From: Oryzias latipes
Taxonomy: Eukaryota > Chordata > Actinopteri > Beloniformes > Adrianichthyidae
Length of the DNA: 64,000 nt
Assembly: GCF_002234675.1 (NCBI RefSeq)
Contig: NC_019879.2
Span: forward strand, 14,078,464 to 14,142,463
Direction: 5' to 3'
A model generated the notes under the pieces. The model did no database searches. It was not told the DNA's origin and saw only the letters and a program-made list of their open reading frames with translations. The position numbers and the translations under genes were made by a program. Below, piece after piece: positions 24,101-36,445 of this stretch. The stretch's first letter is position 1; each line of letters begins with the position of its first letter.

Positions 24101-27100
24101 GCGGAGTCAGCAGCTGTGCCGGAGCTGACTTCTGCTGCAGGTGCTGAATTTCAAACACATACACACACCACAAGACAAGCAGACACTGCCAGGGGTCATA
24201 ACATATATACTATAAAAAACAAAAACAAATCTTCTCCAGTTTTTTTCATACTTTGCTCGATCTTTGACCAGAATTCTTTGGTCTGAACAGAAGATATTTC
24301 TATGGATTTTTACAGCTGTGTGAAAACTCACCTAAACTTACTTTGTAGACCAAACAAGGGGGGGGTTATAGGTTTTCTCTGGTGAGGTTCACTACAGCGT
24401 ACATGCACAGACCAATGCTACCAGAGTAATGCAAATAGTGCTATCAAGCGATTAATTTTTTGTATGCGATTAATTACTGCATCCTGTAATTAACTTTTGA
24501 TATTATCACATTTGATCACATTTATTTTTAACTTAATTGGTGTGAAAAGCCTCATTGAGATATTCGTGACAATAAAAAGTGGCTTAGTGAAGTTTTCCTG
24601 ATAACACAGACTTGCAATATTACCTTTTACACCAACAAGGGGGATTTTTTTCCATCTCAAACAATTAAGGTAAAAATAAAACACGAACAGAACATCAGGT
24701 ACAGAGTGCTCAAATCTAACACAAAAACTGTAAAAAAAAAAAACTTTTCTGAGCAATCCAAAAAATATTGACCACTAACTTCTTAATGAGGTCACAGCAG
24801 CAACGCGATGCGTGCTGCATACACTCAGACATGCACTGTAAGGAGTTTTCAGCTGAGTTCAAATGAAACGTTAATGCAGCAGACACTGGCCCCTAGTTGG
24901 ACCTTTGTTTTTTATATTTGAGAACATGACAACCGTTATAAATTAAAAGTGAGATTTACGGGATTAAAAAAAAAATGCGCTCATTTTTCTGTAATTATTT
25001 AAATCACAATTGGCACAATAATTTGACACCTGTAAATGCAAATGTTAACTTGCACACCAGAGAAGTGCATAAAAATCAGTATCTAGTGTGTAGATGTGAA
25101 GGATTGAGCAGGTTCATGCCGTTATAATTATGAGTTTTCTTCATCCCTAATGCTTATTTTTCTTTCTGGGAAGTTTAACCCTTGTATGTCATACATGTTG
25201 TATAGTCCCCTCTTAGAGGTGCAGTGTGAAAGGAAGCTAAAATTTAGTGACTTACATTTCTTTTCTTGACTAAACTGAGTTTCCTCATCCATGCTGGTCT
25301 GATCAAATACTGCTGAAACACTGTAGATTCCATCGAGCTTCTGGGAATCTAAAGATTCCATTTTCAAAAATGATTAAAGAGAGAAGGCAAAGGAGAGTGA
25401 TACTTGCAGGTATACTTTGGTTTTGGTGTGAACACTGGATGAGATTTTCACCTCTGTTTTTCTGTTTCTGTCTACCAGGGTTTTTCCGCCGGGCTTTTCG
25501 CTTTCTATCATGACGACGAGGGCAAACCTTTGACTCCTCGCTTTGCCAGCGGCCTGCCCGCCTTCAACGAAAGGTAGCTTTAACTCTACTGAAGAATGTT
25601 AGTTTGATGCTAATCGCTCTTTAGTTGCACACATCGATTTGGAACAAGGTGCCATCCTGCATGCATTGTGTATTGTGCACAGATTGATGTGAACATGACT
25701 CTGAAATGAGCTGTTTTTTATCCTCAGGATAGAATGTGCACATAATTGTGAACAATAATCTGAATTAAGACGGTTTAATTTATGGTTAGAAGGTTCTTGA
25801 AACTCAGTTACTTTGCAGAGTCTTTATGGTTTCATACACAAAAATCTCTCTCAGAATAAGCAATAATAAACGTGGTGCAGGTGTGAAAAAGGCTTGTGGC
25901 TACTTTTGTACCCTCACCACAACCCCAACCCTCTGTCACCTTCAACAACCTCAAAGTCAGAGCTGAGGCCGACCCAACCTCCTGTTTGCAACAGCAGAGG
26001 CAGAGTGTCTGTGCACAGATGCTGCAGGTCTAACCTGTTGTCTTCAACCTGTTGTCCATCAGCCTCGGGCTGTACCAGTGGAGTGAGGCAGTGATCCGGA
26101 GAGTCAGCAGGCTGTGGGACATTCGAGGAGGGGTGATGGTCCGACACCATGTGCACGTCATGGTCACCCCTCGGGTGGTGGTAAGAGGAAGTTTTAATTT
26201 AATCAGATGTCTGAGAAAAAGGCACAGGTGTTTGGGTATTAATGAGATTTTGGGGTAATGTTTCCAAAGATGCCTGTGTTGTTGTTGTTAAGTTGTTTTT
26301 TTTCTGCCTTTTGAAATAAACTCTTAAACAAATTGTTGTGTCCCAGGAGGAAGCCAGAAATCATTTCAATTGCCCCATCCTGGAGGGAATGGAGCTGGAG
26401 AACCAGGGGGGGGCTGGCACTGAACTTAATCACTGGGAGAAAAGACTCCTGGAGGTTGTGACATATTCACTCTGCCTGCTTTAAAAAAATTAATAAAAAC
26501 AACAAGTTCATAACTAGTAATGTATTCTCCTCTGTCAGAACGAGGCCATGACAGGCTCCCACACCCAGAACCGGGTCTTTTCCCGGCTCACGCTGGCCAT
26601 CATGGAGGACAGCGGCTGGTACCGGGCCAACTACAGTCTAGCTCAGAGACTAGACTGGGGGCGGGGCCTCGGCTGTGACTTTGTCATGAAGAGCTGCAAG
26701 CTATGGATGGACAAACAGAGCCAGAGGTCCTTTTAACATCTATTTCAAGAAAAGTTTAGTCTCAAACCTGCAAAAATTTTCAGCGTGTTCTAAATTATGC
26801 AAATAATGTTTTAAATGTCAGTATAATTTAAGTCTAATCATTAGAGTCTATGTGTATGAAATGTTATTGAACAAACATAAATATTCAAATCTAAGAAAAC
26901 TTTCAAAGTCACTGTTCCACATTATTACACACAGTTCCACATCATTTGATAGATTCTAAAGAACTGAAAATAATCATTTGTTGAATTTGCTGCATTGGGA
27001 GGTCATATTTACTGAAATCAAAAAAGTTATTTTAATTAAAAACCTCTTAAAAGTTCAAGTTACATATGAACATAGGACCCCTTATTTTGTAGCAACTTCA

Positions 27101-30100
27101 CAATTCTTGCATCCACTGAACTTGAGTTTCTACGTAGAACTGCAGGCCTCTGGAGGATCCTACACCTTGATGTTGGTGGGACTCCAGAGAAACCAGCAGT
27201 CTCTAAAATGTATTTATCTGTCAGAAACCTTCCTCATTCTGCCTTTATCTGCAGCAACCCGTGTGTGCTCTGAATTAGCCACAAGTCTGTTGATTGTACG
27301 ATGATCACATTTATGTTTTCCTGAAGTATCAAAAGGTTTTCATACCTTGTTTTCAGCATCAGAGATCCTTTTTCTTTTCCATATTGCTTGAAAATATTGG
27401 TCTGCTTAATAATGTGGAACGTCCTTCTTTAGTAGTCTTTCCTTTAATTGAACTCACCCGCCAAACTAATAATCACAGGTATCTAAGATTGATGTCAGTG
27501 ATTCAAAGAGCCCAGAGACACAATATCATCCATGAGTTTAATGAAAAACAAACAATTAGACTTTTTTTTACACTTGAAAACAATTAGCACAATAACTTGG
27601 AATGAACTATAAAAAACCGGTTGTATGTTTTTACTGTTTGCTTTAGGCGACATGCTGTGACCCCTTACTGCAACACAGTGCGCTCCTCCCCTCTGCAGCT
27701 CACCTGCAGACAGGACCAGCTGGCTGTAGCCGTTTGCAACCTACAAAAATACCCAGAGAAGCTGCCTTTGGAGTACCAGGTACACCACCCAAGCCCATCT
27801 GTGCTCATGCAGTCAACTGAAGATCACAGAAAACTTATGAATCAATTAGTTTTTTCATTCAGTTTCTACCACTTTTTTACTCCCATTTGTAATAACAATA
27901 TTTTGCAGAAATCTTGACGTGTTCCGTTAAAAAAAAGGGAACCAAAGTAATGACTTTAATTGTATCACTTCACCCACAGCTGCATAGGTTTTTAAAATCT
28001 GTCTTTTATTTTCACTCACTTCTGTGACCAAAGAGCTGACAGTTCTATCAAACTTTAGCCTGCATGGTTTTTGGCCCTCAACATTATCAGTAACTTGAGA
28101 AATCCCTGTGCTTTTTCTACTTCTGTGGTGATATTCTTGCACCAGAGGTGCGAAAAACTTAAATATATAATAAAAAAATTCAGAAAATGAATTTTTTGTG
28201 CTTATTACTACTGTGCAGTAAGGGCCAAACTGACATTTTCATAAACAATAATAACAATGATAATAATGGATTAGATTTATCTGCGCTTTTTCTTGTTGCT
28301 CAAAGCACTTACAATGTGTCCATTATTCATTCACTCCTCATTCATACTTGGTGATGATAACTACTGATGTAGTCTCAGCTGCCCTGGGGCAGATTACCTG
28401 CTCTACCATCTGAGCCACTTCCGCATACAATGCAGAAAGAAACAAGTGATAAAACAGTTTAAGAAAAATTAAAAGCCTGAAGAAATGATTCTTTTTGTTT
28501 TTTGTTGCATGTTGAAGCAGCGTGTCTTTTGCTGGGACCGCGTCCTTCCTGTTTAACTCCTTTTAGATTTCACCTTCAGGACGATGCACTAAAACGGGTG
28601 TCTGAGTGGCTCTTGGCTCAATCTGCCTCCTGCTCAGTGAAGAGTCTTTCTGAATTCTTCTGTGGTCATTACATGAGCACCCTGACATTGCTGGGAAGAT
28701 ATGGGAATGTTTACTATAGCAGCGTTCAGATTGTGGTTCATGTTATTCTTTTGGAAGACTCTTGTCTTTCTGGTCAGCACTTGGGCTTTCCTTTGAACTT
28801 GGCCTTCCTGTCCTCAACTTCAGACCGAGATCCGCAAAATCCAAATGATCCTCGCTGTTCAGCATCATGTTCAAGTATCTTCACAGTCAGTAAGGTCAGA
28901 TGCAACACCTGAAAGTGTCATGAAAAAGTCAGTTTTGTGTTTTCTTTTATATTGGGACAAAAAGAGATGTGCTCTTCTAAACTAAAGGACAGGTCTTTTT
29001 AACTCATTTTTGTCATCTCGAACCTGAAAATGTTTGATGCTTGTTAAAATGTAAAAACTATAGCCTTCCTTTTAGGCTTCCGCTGATACCTTCTAGCATG
29101 TTTGTGTATTTTCTGTAACACAAAGGTGCTTGTGTCTGTCTCTTTGATCTCAGTATTTTGACCAGATCTCGGATGTGGCTGCAGACCAGCTCTCGTTTTA
29201 TGGGGGGGCTGTGGAGATCGCAGACTACTGTCCCTTCAGCCAGGAGTTCAGCTGGCACCTCAGTGGAGAATACCAGAGAAACTCCTACTGCAGAGTGTCT
29301 GAGAACCAGCCAGGTAGTGTTCATGGCACATTAATGAAGCACTTTGGTTGGATTTCAATTTACTGTCCATGTGTTCTGCTTACATTCCGCAGTAAGATGA
29401 GACTCATAGTTGAGGCACCATTTTGATTTGAATCACTGGGACTTCTTTCAGTTTGGACTGTTAACATCTTCTGCCTTGTGGCTCATTGCCCAAGCTTTTT
29501 CTTTTTTGTGTTTTGAATCTCAGTTCTTCAGATTACTCGTATTAAACCAACATGGTCACCAAAATCAGCTTTTTTCTACAGTTGATCCACATCGTCACAG
29601 ACATCTGCACAATTAAAACCAGCCAACATGGAAGAATCCTGGTGAAAATTTATGGAACAGTTTAAAAAAACAGCCAGAATTAAATGTTCCTTTTTATTCA
29701 GAAGAATTTATGGCTGTTACAAACATTAACAGTAGCAGGGACTGGACTGAACAACCCCTAACCGTCGCCTCCAAATAGGAAGTACCTGCTGGCCCCAAAA
29801 AGGCAAAATCCCATAGACTTCTATTGAGAAATAAACAGCTGTTACTCAGTCATTCTATTGGTCAGAATAACTATTCTTGATCTGATACCTTTTATTATCA
29901 TGTTCTGAATGATCTTAATTTTTTTTCAATATACTTTTGCAGTAGTGTAAGTTATTCAAGTTATAAACCGAGCAATCAGATGCGTCAATAAAAGTAGATG
30001 GCCTTGCGTCAAACGTTCAAAGCATTTGATTGACAGATTCTCCCAAGCCCATTTTTAGTGGAAGGGTTGCGGCCTTCTAATTGTGCTCACTCCTGATTGA

Positions 30101-33100
30101 AGACAGTGGTTGCCACAGAAATGCAGATGGACCAATCACGGCTTACTAGGAGGTCTGGTTCCAACACAATGACTGACATATAGCTGAGAAATGGCAACGG
30201 AATTGACTTCATTTGGGGGACATCACTCGCGATTCGTCTGGTTATAATATACAGTCAATGACTTCAAGCCCTCAGGTAGGAAAAAAACAACAGGCATGCT
30301 GTTTGGCTGCAGCATCGGCAATCTCAAACATGAAAGGTCTTTCTGTGTAACTGCCTTCTAAAGGAATTTATGGCCTCTTTTTTTTTTTTTTGCAGAAGCA
30401 TGAAATATGCATTTCCTTTTCTGGGAACTGGCTGGAATGCCTCAGATAGTTCAGCTAATAATGTTCCTCATGTATCCAGCCTACTTAAAGCAAGAAAAAT
30501 GTTTTGAACCTTCAAAAACTTATGTTCACCTCTGAGTGCCTTCAAAGGACAGTACATGACTTTGAGTGTAGCTTTGAACCCATGACCTTAAAACATGCAG
30601 TAAAACGCTTCAATGGGTAGGAACCTCAATCTTCGTGTAAAAAGTTGGTGCAGCTTAAAGATTTTTATTTATTAAAGATTAAAGTCCCGCACCTATCAGT
30701 TTTTGACCTATTGTAAAAGCGTTCTCAGTGGTCTTTTAGTTATCGTTATGCTGTTTCTAGACAGAAAAAAATCAAAAAACCTGCGGCGTTTTATAGCAGG
30801 GATTCTTAATCATGGGGCCGTGGCCCAATCTTGGTCCGTGAGGATCAAATAGTGGGGCGCAAATATAAATTGTTCTGAATCAGAGGGCCGCGAGTGCTGT
30901 GGGATCTGAATGCAGCATTCCACCACTTGGTGGCAGTGATGCGTCAGTCAGGTGTTGTGGCATGCCCCAATACGCAGTGTAGCTGAGTCAAAAACATATA
31001 TGTGTCCGAATTCCCACCCTAATCCCTAACTACTAAAAAACGACATAGTGTGGGACTATGTAGTGTCCTGGATTTTAACAGCAATTCGGACACCATGAAA
31101 ATTACTTTTTTTTTTTTTTTCGGTGAATATGACGTCATTGATTTCACGGAGTAAAAACGTCATTGATATGAGCTTTTTGCGACGATCATTTATGAATCCA
31201 CTATGTCCTGAAGTCAAAAAGTTAATGGTTTAAAAAACACATTTAAATACATTTTCTTTGCAAAAATCGTTCAAACACAATGCATTGTGGTCTATATTCG
31301 CCAATCTAGTGAGCATTGATGCACACTGGTTTTTCGCAGACTTCTGGGAAATTTCTAGGGCACTTGATTTTGTGTTCTGACAGCACTACAAAGTGTATAT
31401 AATTAAACTTTATCAAAACCATCCCCACTTGTTTTTTATAAGACTTTTTTAATGCCACTTTGCCTGCTGTTATAAGTTCCTTAGTTCCCATCGAGCAGGT
31501 GAAATGGGGGAAGGGGGATGCGCCATCATGCGTGCCCCTCGTATTGCTGACCCAGCTGCTGCAGTTTCCCGGGCAACCGCTAGGTCAGGGGTGGCGAACA
31601 AGTTTGACACCAAGAGCCGATTTTTTTTTTCCACAGTGAGAGACAAAGAACCACACCACATACTGACCTGCCAAGACGTACACACACAAACGTGCAATTA
31701 AAGCTGTATCATTTACCCATAAAACGCTCCTTTCACTACAATACAACAGCAAGTATTTTACTTGTGTTTATTTCAAGGAAAGTGTCCACCCTCAATACAC
31801 ACATCAAATGCAGCTTAGCCAGAGCTAACACAGCGACTACCCTGGAGGTCAGATACCCCCTCCACAGACACACACACACACACACTCGCTCTATCTCACT
31901 CTTTTCTCTTTCCTCTCTCTGACACACACAACTACTTAGTGACATGCAGTGAGGTTGATGGCTGCTGAGAAACTGACTTCTATGAAGTCCGATTTACAAT
32001 GATAATAACTGAATATTTCACCATTTATCCAACAGCATTTAACTGGTAATTCTTTGTATCTCAACATTCCTCTTTCAATGACACTTACACCAGCAAATAC
32101 ACAAACATCTGGACAGAGCATCCTTCTGGTGTCTGAATAATTCATATTCACAATAAACACATTACATACATTGCATTTCAGTTGTGTGTAGCATAAATAA
32201 ATTTTGACCTTCAGTAAAAAAAATGTCATCATTTTTTTTTGGTTTAAAATTTAACTATTGACTGCATGCAAGCAGATACTTTATAAAATGTGTTAATATT
32301 GTAACGATTAAACTTGTTCATCACTATAGCGGGGACACAAATATTAAGCTGCTGAGTACCTGGCTGCATTGTAGAGCTGTCCGTGCCCCTCCCTTCAAGT
32401 TGTTAAGCTATTTATATGAACACACCCATAATTACCCAAACAGCATGGACCTGATTTCTGCTCATAGCCCCCTCACTCATGGTTTTACACCCATGATTCC
32501 CCACTTCCCATGAGTCTTAGGGGCTGAAGGCGAAACTTTGAAACTTGTATTTTTAAGTGTGCTTGTTTTATTACCACAAAACTTTATTGATCAAAATGCC
32601 TCATAAATATTTTTGGAATTCCGATTTATGTTAAGCATAACGACCCTGGTTTACCTGTTCCCTGTGAAAATAAATATTTTTGAGATGATTACATTTTATC
32701 AAATTTCCCCCCCACAAGGTTTTATGTTGATAAACCATAAAATGACTTGATTTAATTATTAAATACAAATCAAACAAGACATAGATCAATTTAAATCAAC
32801 ATGTGAATTAGAATGGGCCTCGAATAACTTTGTACTGGGAAAAATGGCTCCGGTGTCAAAAAGGTGAAGAACTTCTGTTTTATAGGACATAGTTTCTGCA
32901 GAGCGGCAGGAGTTCATTAGAAATTCTCCTGATGCTACTGATTCACAACAATTTGAATAAGGAAATGCCCAGGAATGCAATTTAAGCATACTGTTTCTTC
33001 CTGTGTGTGTTCAGACTGGTGGAGGAATTATGGAGCGGAAGAGTACGGACCAGATTCTGTGTGTCTGTACCAGAAGTCCGCCTTTGTGATGGAACAATGC

Positions 33101-35162
33101 TTCCGCAAGATGACATACCCAGACTGGGGATCGGGATGCTACAAGGTTTCTGACCCCCTAAAGTTGTTTGTTATTTGAGAGTAGTTCCAGATAGCTCCAA
33201 ACCTATTTATCCAGGATGGTTCCATGGCAGCAAAAGTTTTATAAAGAGTCATCTAGTGTTAGTTTTCTAAAAGGCCAGACCCAGTGAAGTTCTCCTGTGT
33301 TAAAAAAAAATCGAAATTCTGAAAGTTATGGAACTTATTGAATAAACTAAACAACCATCAAAGCAGTGGCACAGCTTAGAGGATTGTCTCACTCTTTGCG
33401 CGCAGGTGTCATGCACGCCTCAAGGTCTGGCGGTGTTCGTCCAGGACCGCTCGTTTACGTGCACACGCAAGGGTCAGCTGCTAAGCGTCAGCGTTCGAGT
33501 CAGCGACTGGGTTTACAACGGCGTCCTGATGTGCCCCGCCTGCTCCGACTTCTGTGACAACTGCCCACTCCCACACCAGCTTTTGCCCATCAACACCTCC
33601 AGGAGCAACCCCATTGGTCAGTGACAGTCCAACTTACCATTCCACCTCACTGCTAGGGATGGGTATCATTAAAGTTTTAACGGTACTACTACGCTTATTG
33701 ATACTGCTTATTGATCCGGTATTTTAACGATACTCTTATCGATACTTTTTGAGGACGAAAAATAAATAAATAACAAATTAAGAACATAAAGTGTTTTATT
33801 TCCTCATTATGCAACATCATTGCTTTTTTTTAACAAAACATTTTAATTTAACATTTTACCAAATTGAAAAGTAAAATACGTAAAAAAAAAGTTATTTAAA
33901 GAAAAATAAACCGCAATGTTTTGACATATTGCTGTCATGATGTAAATATAAAACAAATTAAATAAACTGTTCACTCTAAAATAAAATACAGTTGCATAGG
34001 GCAACGTGGTGGAGTATGCAGGTAGATTACAGAAAGCCGCACGTTCCTCTTTTTTTTTTTTTTTTGAAAGTTCTGCAAATGGTGCGTGATTTGAACTATG
34101 ATAAACACAATCATCTTTGCTAATAATTTACTTTTTCTGCGAGTCCTGTGTTCAAACTTTAAAGGCTTCTGGGAATTTCCATCGTATTTATTTCCATTAC
34201 AAGCTGCATGCGTTCTTGAGTGCGCGACACGGCCGCCCGCTGGAGGACTTTGTGTTTTGGGGGGGTCGCAAGAGTCACCGCGGTGATCAAAAATCCCCCG
34301 GGTGTGCGTTCAATACCGGGGCTCGGTACCCATACCCACTTTATTGATCAAAATGCCTCATAAATATTTTTGGAATTCCGATTTATGTTAAGCATAACGA
34401 CCCTGGTTTACCTGTTCCGTGTGAAAATAAATATTTTTGAGATGATTACATTTTATCAAATTTCCCCCCCACAAGGTTTTATGTTGATAAACCATAAAAT
34501 GACTTGATTTAATTATTAAATACAAATCAAACAAGACATAGATCAATTTAAATAAACATGTGAATTAGAATGGGCCTCGAATAACTTTGTACTGGGAAAA
34601 ATGGCTCCGGTGTCAAAAAGGTGAAGAACTTCTGTTTTATAGGACATAGTTTCTGCAGAGCGGCAGGAGTTCATTAGAAATTCTCCTGATGCTACTGATT
34701 CACAACAATTTGAATAAGGAAATGCCCAGGAATGCAATTTAAGCATACTGTTTCCATCGTATTTATTTCCATTACAAGCTGCATGCGTTCTTGAGTGCGC
34801 GACACGGCCGCCCGCTGGAGGACTTTGTGTTTTGGGGGGGTCGCAAGAGTCACCGCGGTGATCAAAAATCCCCCGGGTTCAATACCGGGGCTCGGTACCC
34901 ATCCCTACTCACTGCATCCAAAAACAAGCTAAACATTAAAATAAGATTTGTTGAAAAACAAGATCCACATAGTCCAGTTTGTTTTTAGATTAATCAAATG
35001 AGAACCACTGATGTTAACTGTATATTTAAAAATGTCATAAAAGAGACTGTTCTGTTTTTAGATCCGTGCTCCAGTTCTTCTGGTCTGACCACAACTCTGT
35101 GGCTTCTTCTGCTCAACCTGCTCCCTCTAGTGGTTGGACTGCTACTCTGCCACTACAGCTGA
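18105..35162 (+). CDS. lmln: Leishmanolysin-like (invadolysin) zinc metallopeptidase, family M8
   Basis: Membrane-associated metallopeptidase linked in animals to cell migration, mitosis and lipid droplets. Sixteen exons join in phase: 18105-18245, 18844-18947, 19657-19687, 22020-22102, 22448-22565, 22733-22911, 22992-23097, 25479-25573, 26063-26180, 26347-26454, 26539-26726, 27647-27779, 29154-29313, 33015-33145, 33406-33616, 35062-35162. Sum 2007 nt, 668 residues plus TGA, close to the family's ~650. A hydrophobic signal segment lies at residues ~15-34, then the propeptide-like region ([10 protein letters not shown]). HEIIHALGF places zinc ligands at His248 and His252 and the base at Glu249; the third His is H354 in NHWEKRL and the Met-turn is at M365 (NEAMTGS). 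The C-terminal part is Cys-rich (e.g. [10 protein letters not shown]). The last exon ends in a ~20-residue hydrophobic tail after DPCSSSS, suggesting a GPI anchor or tail anchor. The HEXXH exon ends two residues past the second His, before the Gly. Confidence 0.97.
18246..18843 (+). other. lmln intron 1
   Basis: Runs from a GTAAAG donor to a poly-T tract and TAG acceptor. The first part is still GC-rich. No other feature seen. Confidence 0.6.
19801..21220 (+). mobile_element. TIR element with Myb/SANT-like ORF (Harbinger-type candidate)
   Basis: Begins CAGGGGGGTACTCCAGAAAG and ends with the inverse of CAGGGGGGTATTCCAGAAAG, an inverted repeat of about 22 bp with one mismatch. Length 1420 bp, in lmln intron 3. 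No clear target duplication: flanks 'aaggctt' and 'atcagct' do not match. It holds a short Myb-like frame (20018-20179) but no transposase that I can see, so it is probably non-autonomous. Class inferred from the Myb-like ORF, since PIF/Harbinger elements carry such a second protein. Confidence 0.6.
20018..20179 (+). pseudogene. Truncated Myb/SANT-like DNA-binding ORF
   Basis: ATG to TAA, 53 residues: starts [20 protein letters not shown] and continues LMTAYKDY, then a basic tail ending KERTK. The pattern (acidic/aromatic first helix '[16 protein letters not shown]') resembles the first helix of Myb/SANT-like proteins carried by Harbinger-type transposons. It is far shorter than a full trihelix domain, so it is a remnant. 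Confidence 0.45.
23098..25478 (+). other. lmln intron 7, no identified element
   Basis: Splits the catalytic region between HEIIHAL and GFSAGLF. Contains A/T-rich sequence, a GGGGGGGCGGAG tract near 24095 and a block from 24438 ('ctatcaagcgattaatt') that looks like the start of a known fish interspersed repeat. I could not define its ends. Confidence 0.4.
26727..27646 (+). other. lmln intron 11
   Basis: 920 bp of AT-rich sequence. Open frames here (for example one from 26978) resemble nothing I know. No terminal repeats were identified. Confidence 0.5.
28240..28425. repeat. Teleost interspersed repeat
   Basis: 'gattagatttatctgcgctttttc', 'ctcaaagcacttacaatgtg' and 'ccatctgagccacttccgc' occur in order. 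This layout matches a repeat I have seen often in fish introns (dispersed 'tatagcgcttttc...caaagcgctttacaatgtg'). Class not assigned. Confidence 0.55.
29790..30250 (+). repeat. Interspersed repeat, family B copy 2
   Basis: Second copy of the repeat at 16776-17165, in lmln intron 13, same orientation. Shared blocks include 'ccatagacttctat', 'agctgttactcagtcattcta', 'cagaataact' and 'ctgatacctttt'. Confidence 0.65.
30797..32877. mobile_element. hAT-type element inserted in an older repeat
   Basis: Flanked by a perfect 8-bp duplication TTTTATAG (30789-30796 and 32878-32885). Left end CAGGGATTCTTAATC and right end (inward) CAGAAGTTCTTCACC agree at 10 of 15. The flanking sequences join into the same repeat that is uninterrupted at 6570-6790. 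Inside, at 31588, a second hAT-like left end (CAGGGGTGGCGAACAAG...GACACCAAGAGCC) matches the inverse of the element's right end better than the outer left end does, so an internal rearrangement or nested copy is likely. No transposase frame seen. It lies in lmln intron 13. Confidence 0.75.
32581..32997 (+). repeat. Source copy of a 417-bp segmental duplication
   Basis: Covers the right end of the hAT element plus adjoining intron 13 sequence and stops 17 bp before exon 14. It is repeated at 34338-34754 with two mismatches that I can count. Confidence 0.95.
34176..34332 (+). repeat. First copy of the duplicated hAT right-hand segment
   Basis: Starts TTTCCATCGTATTT and ends GGCTCGGTACCCAT. The same segment recurs at 34751-34902 and differs by a 5-bp indel (GTGCG present here only). 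Confidence 0.95.
34338..34754 (+). repeat. Inserted copy of intron 13 DNA (417 bp)
   Basis: Matches 32581-32997 over its full 417 bp with two substitutions (CCT to CGT, AAATC to AAATA). It sits between the two copies of the hAT right-hand segment. Its junctions share short homologies: AC on the left, TTTC on the right. Confidence 0.95.
34751..34902 (+). repeat. Second copy of the duplicated hAT right-hand segment
   Basis: Repeats 34176-34332 minus 5 bp, and runs into the true right terminus of the hAT element. Confidence 0.95.
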
Positions 35163-35728
35163 TGACACTCATGCAAACACACTGAAGGTAGCTGAACTAT
35201 ATCCTGTACTGTAGTCCTTTAAGGATGTCAACTGGATGTTTCCCTCCTACTTTTGACTTTAACATGAAAAAAAGCCATTTTTGTGGACTCTTCAAATTTT
35301 TTAATCCTCTTTTTCTATTACTTACAATTTTCTGTAGCATTCCTTTTTTTCCTCTGATCTCCTTTTCATCTCTTGAACTCTGGCTCAGCTGTAACTTTAG
35401 CTCCTGAGCTCCATACAGGTCTGGACTGGTGTCTTTACACCAGTGGTTCTTAAACTATTTCCCCAGTAGACAGGAGGAAAACTTTCACCCAATAGGTTTT
35501 TTGAGTTCCAGATGTGAGCTTTTTTTGTGGATCTAGAAATCTCAACATGTTTAATTTCTTCTGTCTTCATTTTAGCTATGTAACTTTTTCTTACATTTCC
35601 CACCAACAGGTTCAAGTGTCTGACTTAAATGAGTCATGTAAACTGTGCTTCAATGGTGGGTGGGGGTGGGGAACACTCATCATCATTACAAGACTCATAC
35701 TTTTGACACTTTCTGACCTTAGATTTTA
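35163..35728 (+). other. lmln 3' UTR/flank
   Basis: Follows the TGA. No strong polyadenylation signal immediately after it. AATAAA-type motifs occur far downstream (37359-37366, 40165-40172), so the transcript end is unclear. Confidence 0.4.
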
Positions 35729-35736
35729 GCTGGAAT

Positions 35737-36437
35737 TAAGGGTGCAACGGTTCTTTTTAACAACGATTTGATTCATATCATAATTTGTGCTGCCAATCAG
35801 ATTCATAGTCAATATTAGTTCATTTTGAATGATCTGATTTACTGACCTAAAATGGATCCGGGACATCTTTATCCAAAACTTCAACCAGTGTGCTCAGAGA
35901 GAAATACCTGGTACTGAACATTGCAGCTGAAGTCTTCCAGATTCTTAGATTTCTTCAGGATAATCAGGTGTAAATGAAATATGTGTCCAAACAAACAAGT
36001 AAACAAGAATGAATGTCAAATCCATTCACATTTTAGTTTCCTAAAGTTCAGCCCACTGTTGTATTTTCACATCGAAATAATCCTAAGGGAACATTCTTAG
36101 AACATTCTAGCACACTGTATGGTCAAATGTCTTTGTTAATTCAAAGTGTTTCCACACATTGAACTGGAAAGATGGACTGATCAGGTTTTTGCTGACCTCA
36201 CATGTGTGTTGTCTGCTATGATGCACTTGGTCGTTTTTACGTTAGAGTAAAATGAACCTACGGTGCCTCAATCCAAATAGTATTTTCCAGTTGCATTATA
36301 ATCAATTTATTTAATTTTAAAAGATTTTATAACGTATGGGTCGATTTGATTAACAACTTACCTCAGACATTGATCTGGTTCGATCCTAGGTTTAGAAATC
36401 GATCAATCGGTTAAGTCGATTAATCATTACACCCCTA
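35737..36437. mobile_element. hAT-type MITE
   Basis: Ends TAAGGGTGCAACGGTT and (inward) TAGGGGTGTAATGATT. Flanks GCTGGAAT and ACTGGAAT match at 7 of 8, consistent with a hAT 8-bp duplication. 701 bp, no transposase. Confidence 0.8.
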
Positions 36438-36445
36438 ACTGGAAT

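Larger units (their letters stand above)
33654..34907. mobile_element. hAT-type element carrying an internal duplication
   Basis: Ends TAGGGATGGGTATC and (inward) TAGGGATGGGTACC. Perfect 8-bp target duplication CTCACTGC at 33646-33653 and 34908-34915. In lmln intron 15. About 575 bp of its length is extra: a copy of intron-13 DNA (34338-34754) plus a second copy of its own right-hand 150 bp. Without these it would be roughly 0.7 kb. No coding capacity. Confidence 0.9.

Noticed and set aside
28502..28912. 136-codon frame considered as an extra lmln exon
   Set aside because: Exons 12 and 13 already join in phase (EYQ|YFDQIS) in line with the family, and this frame has no M8 similarity.
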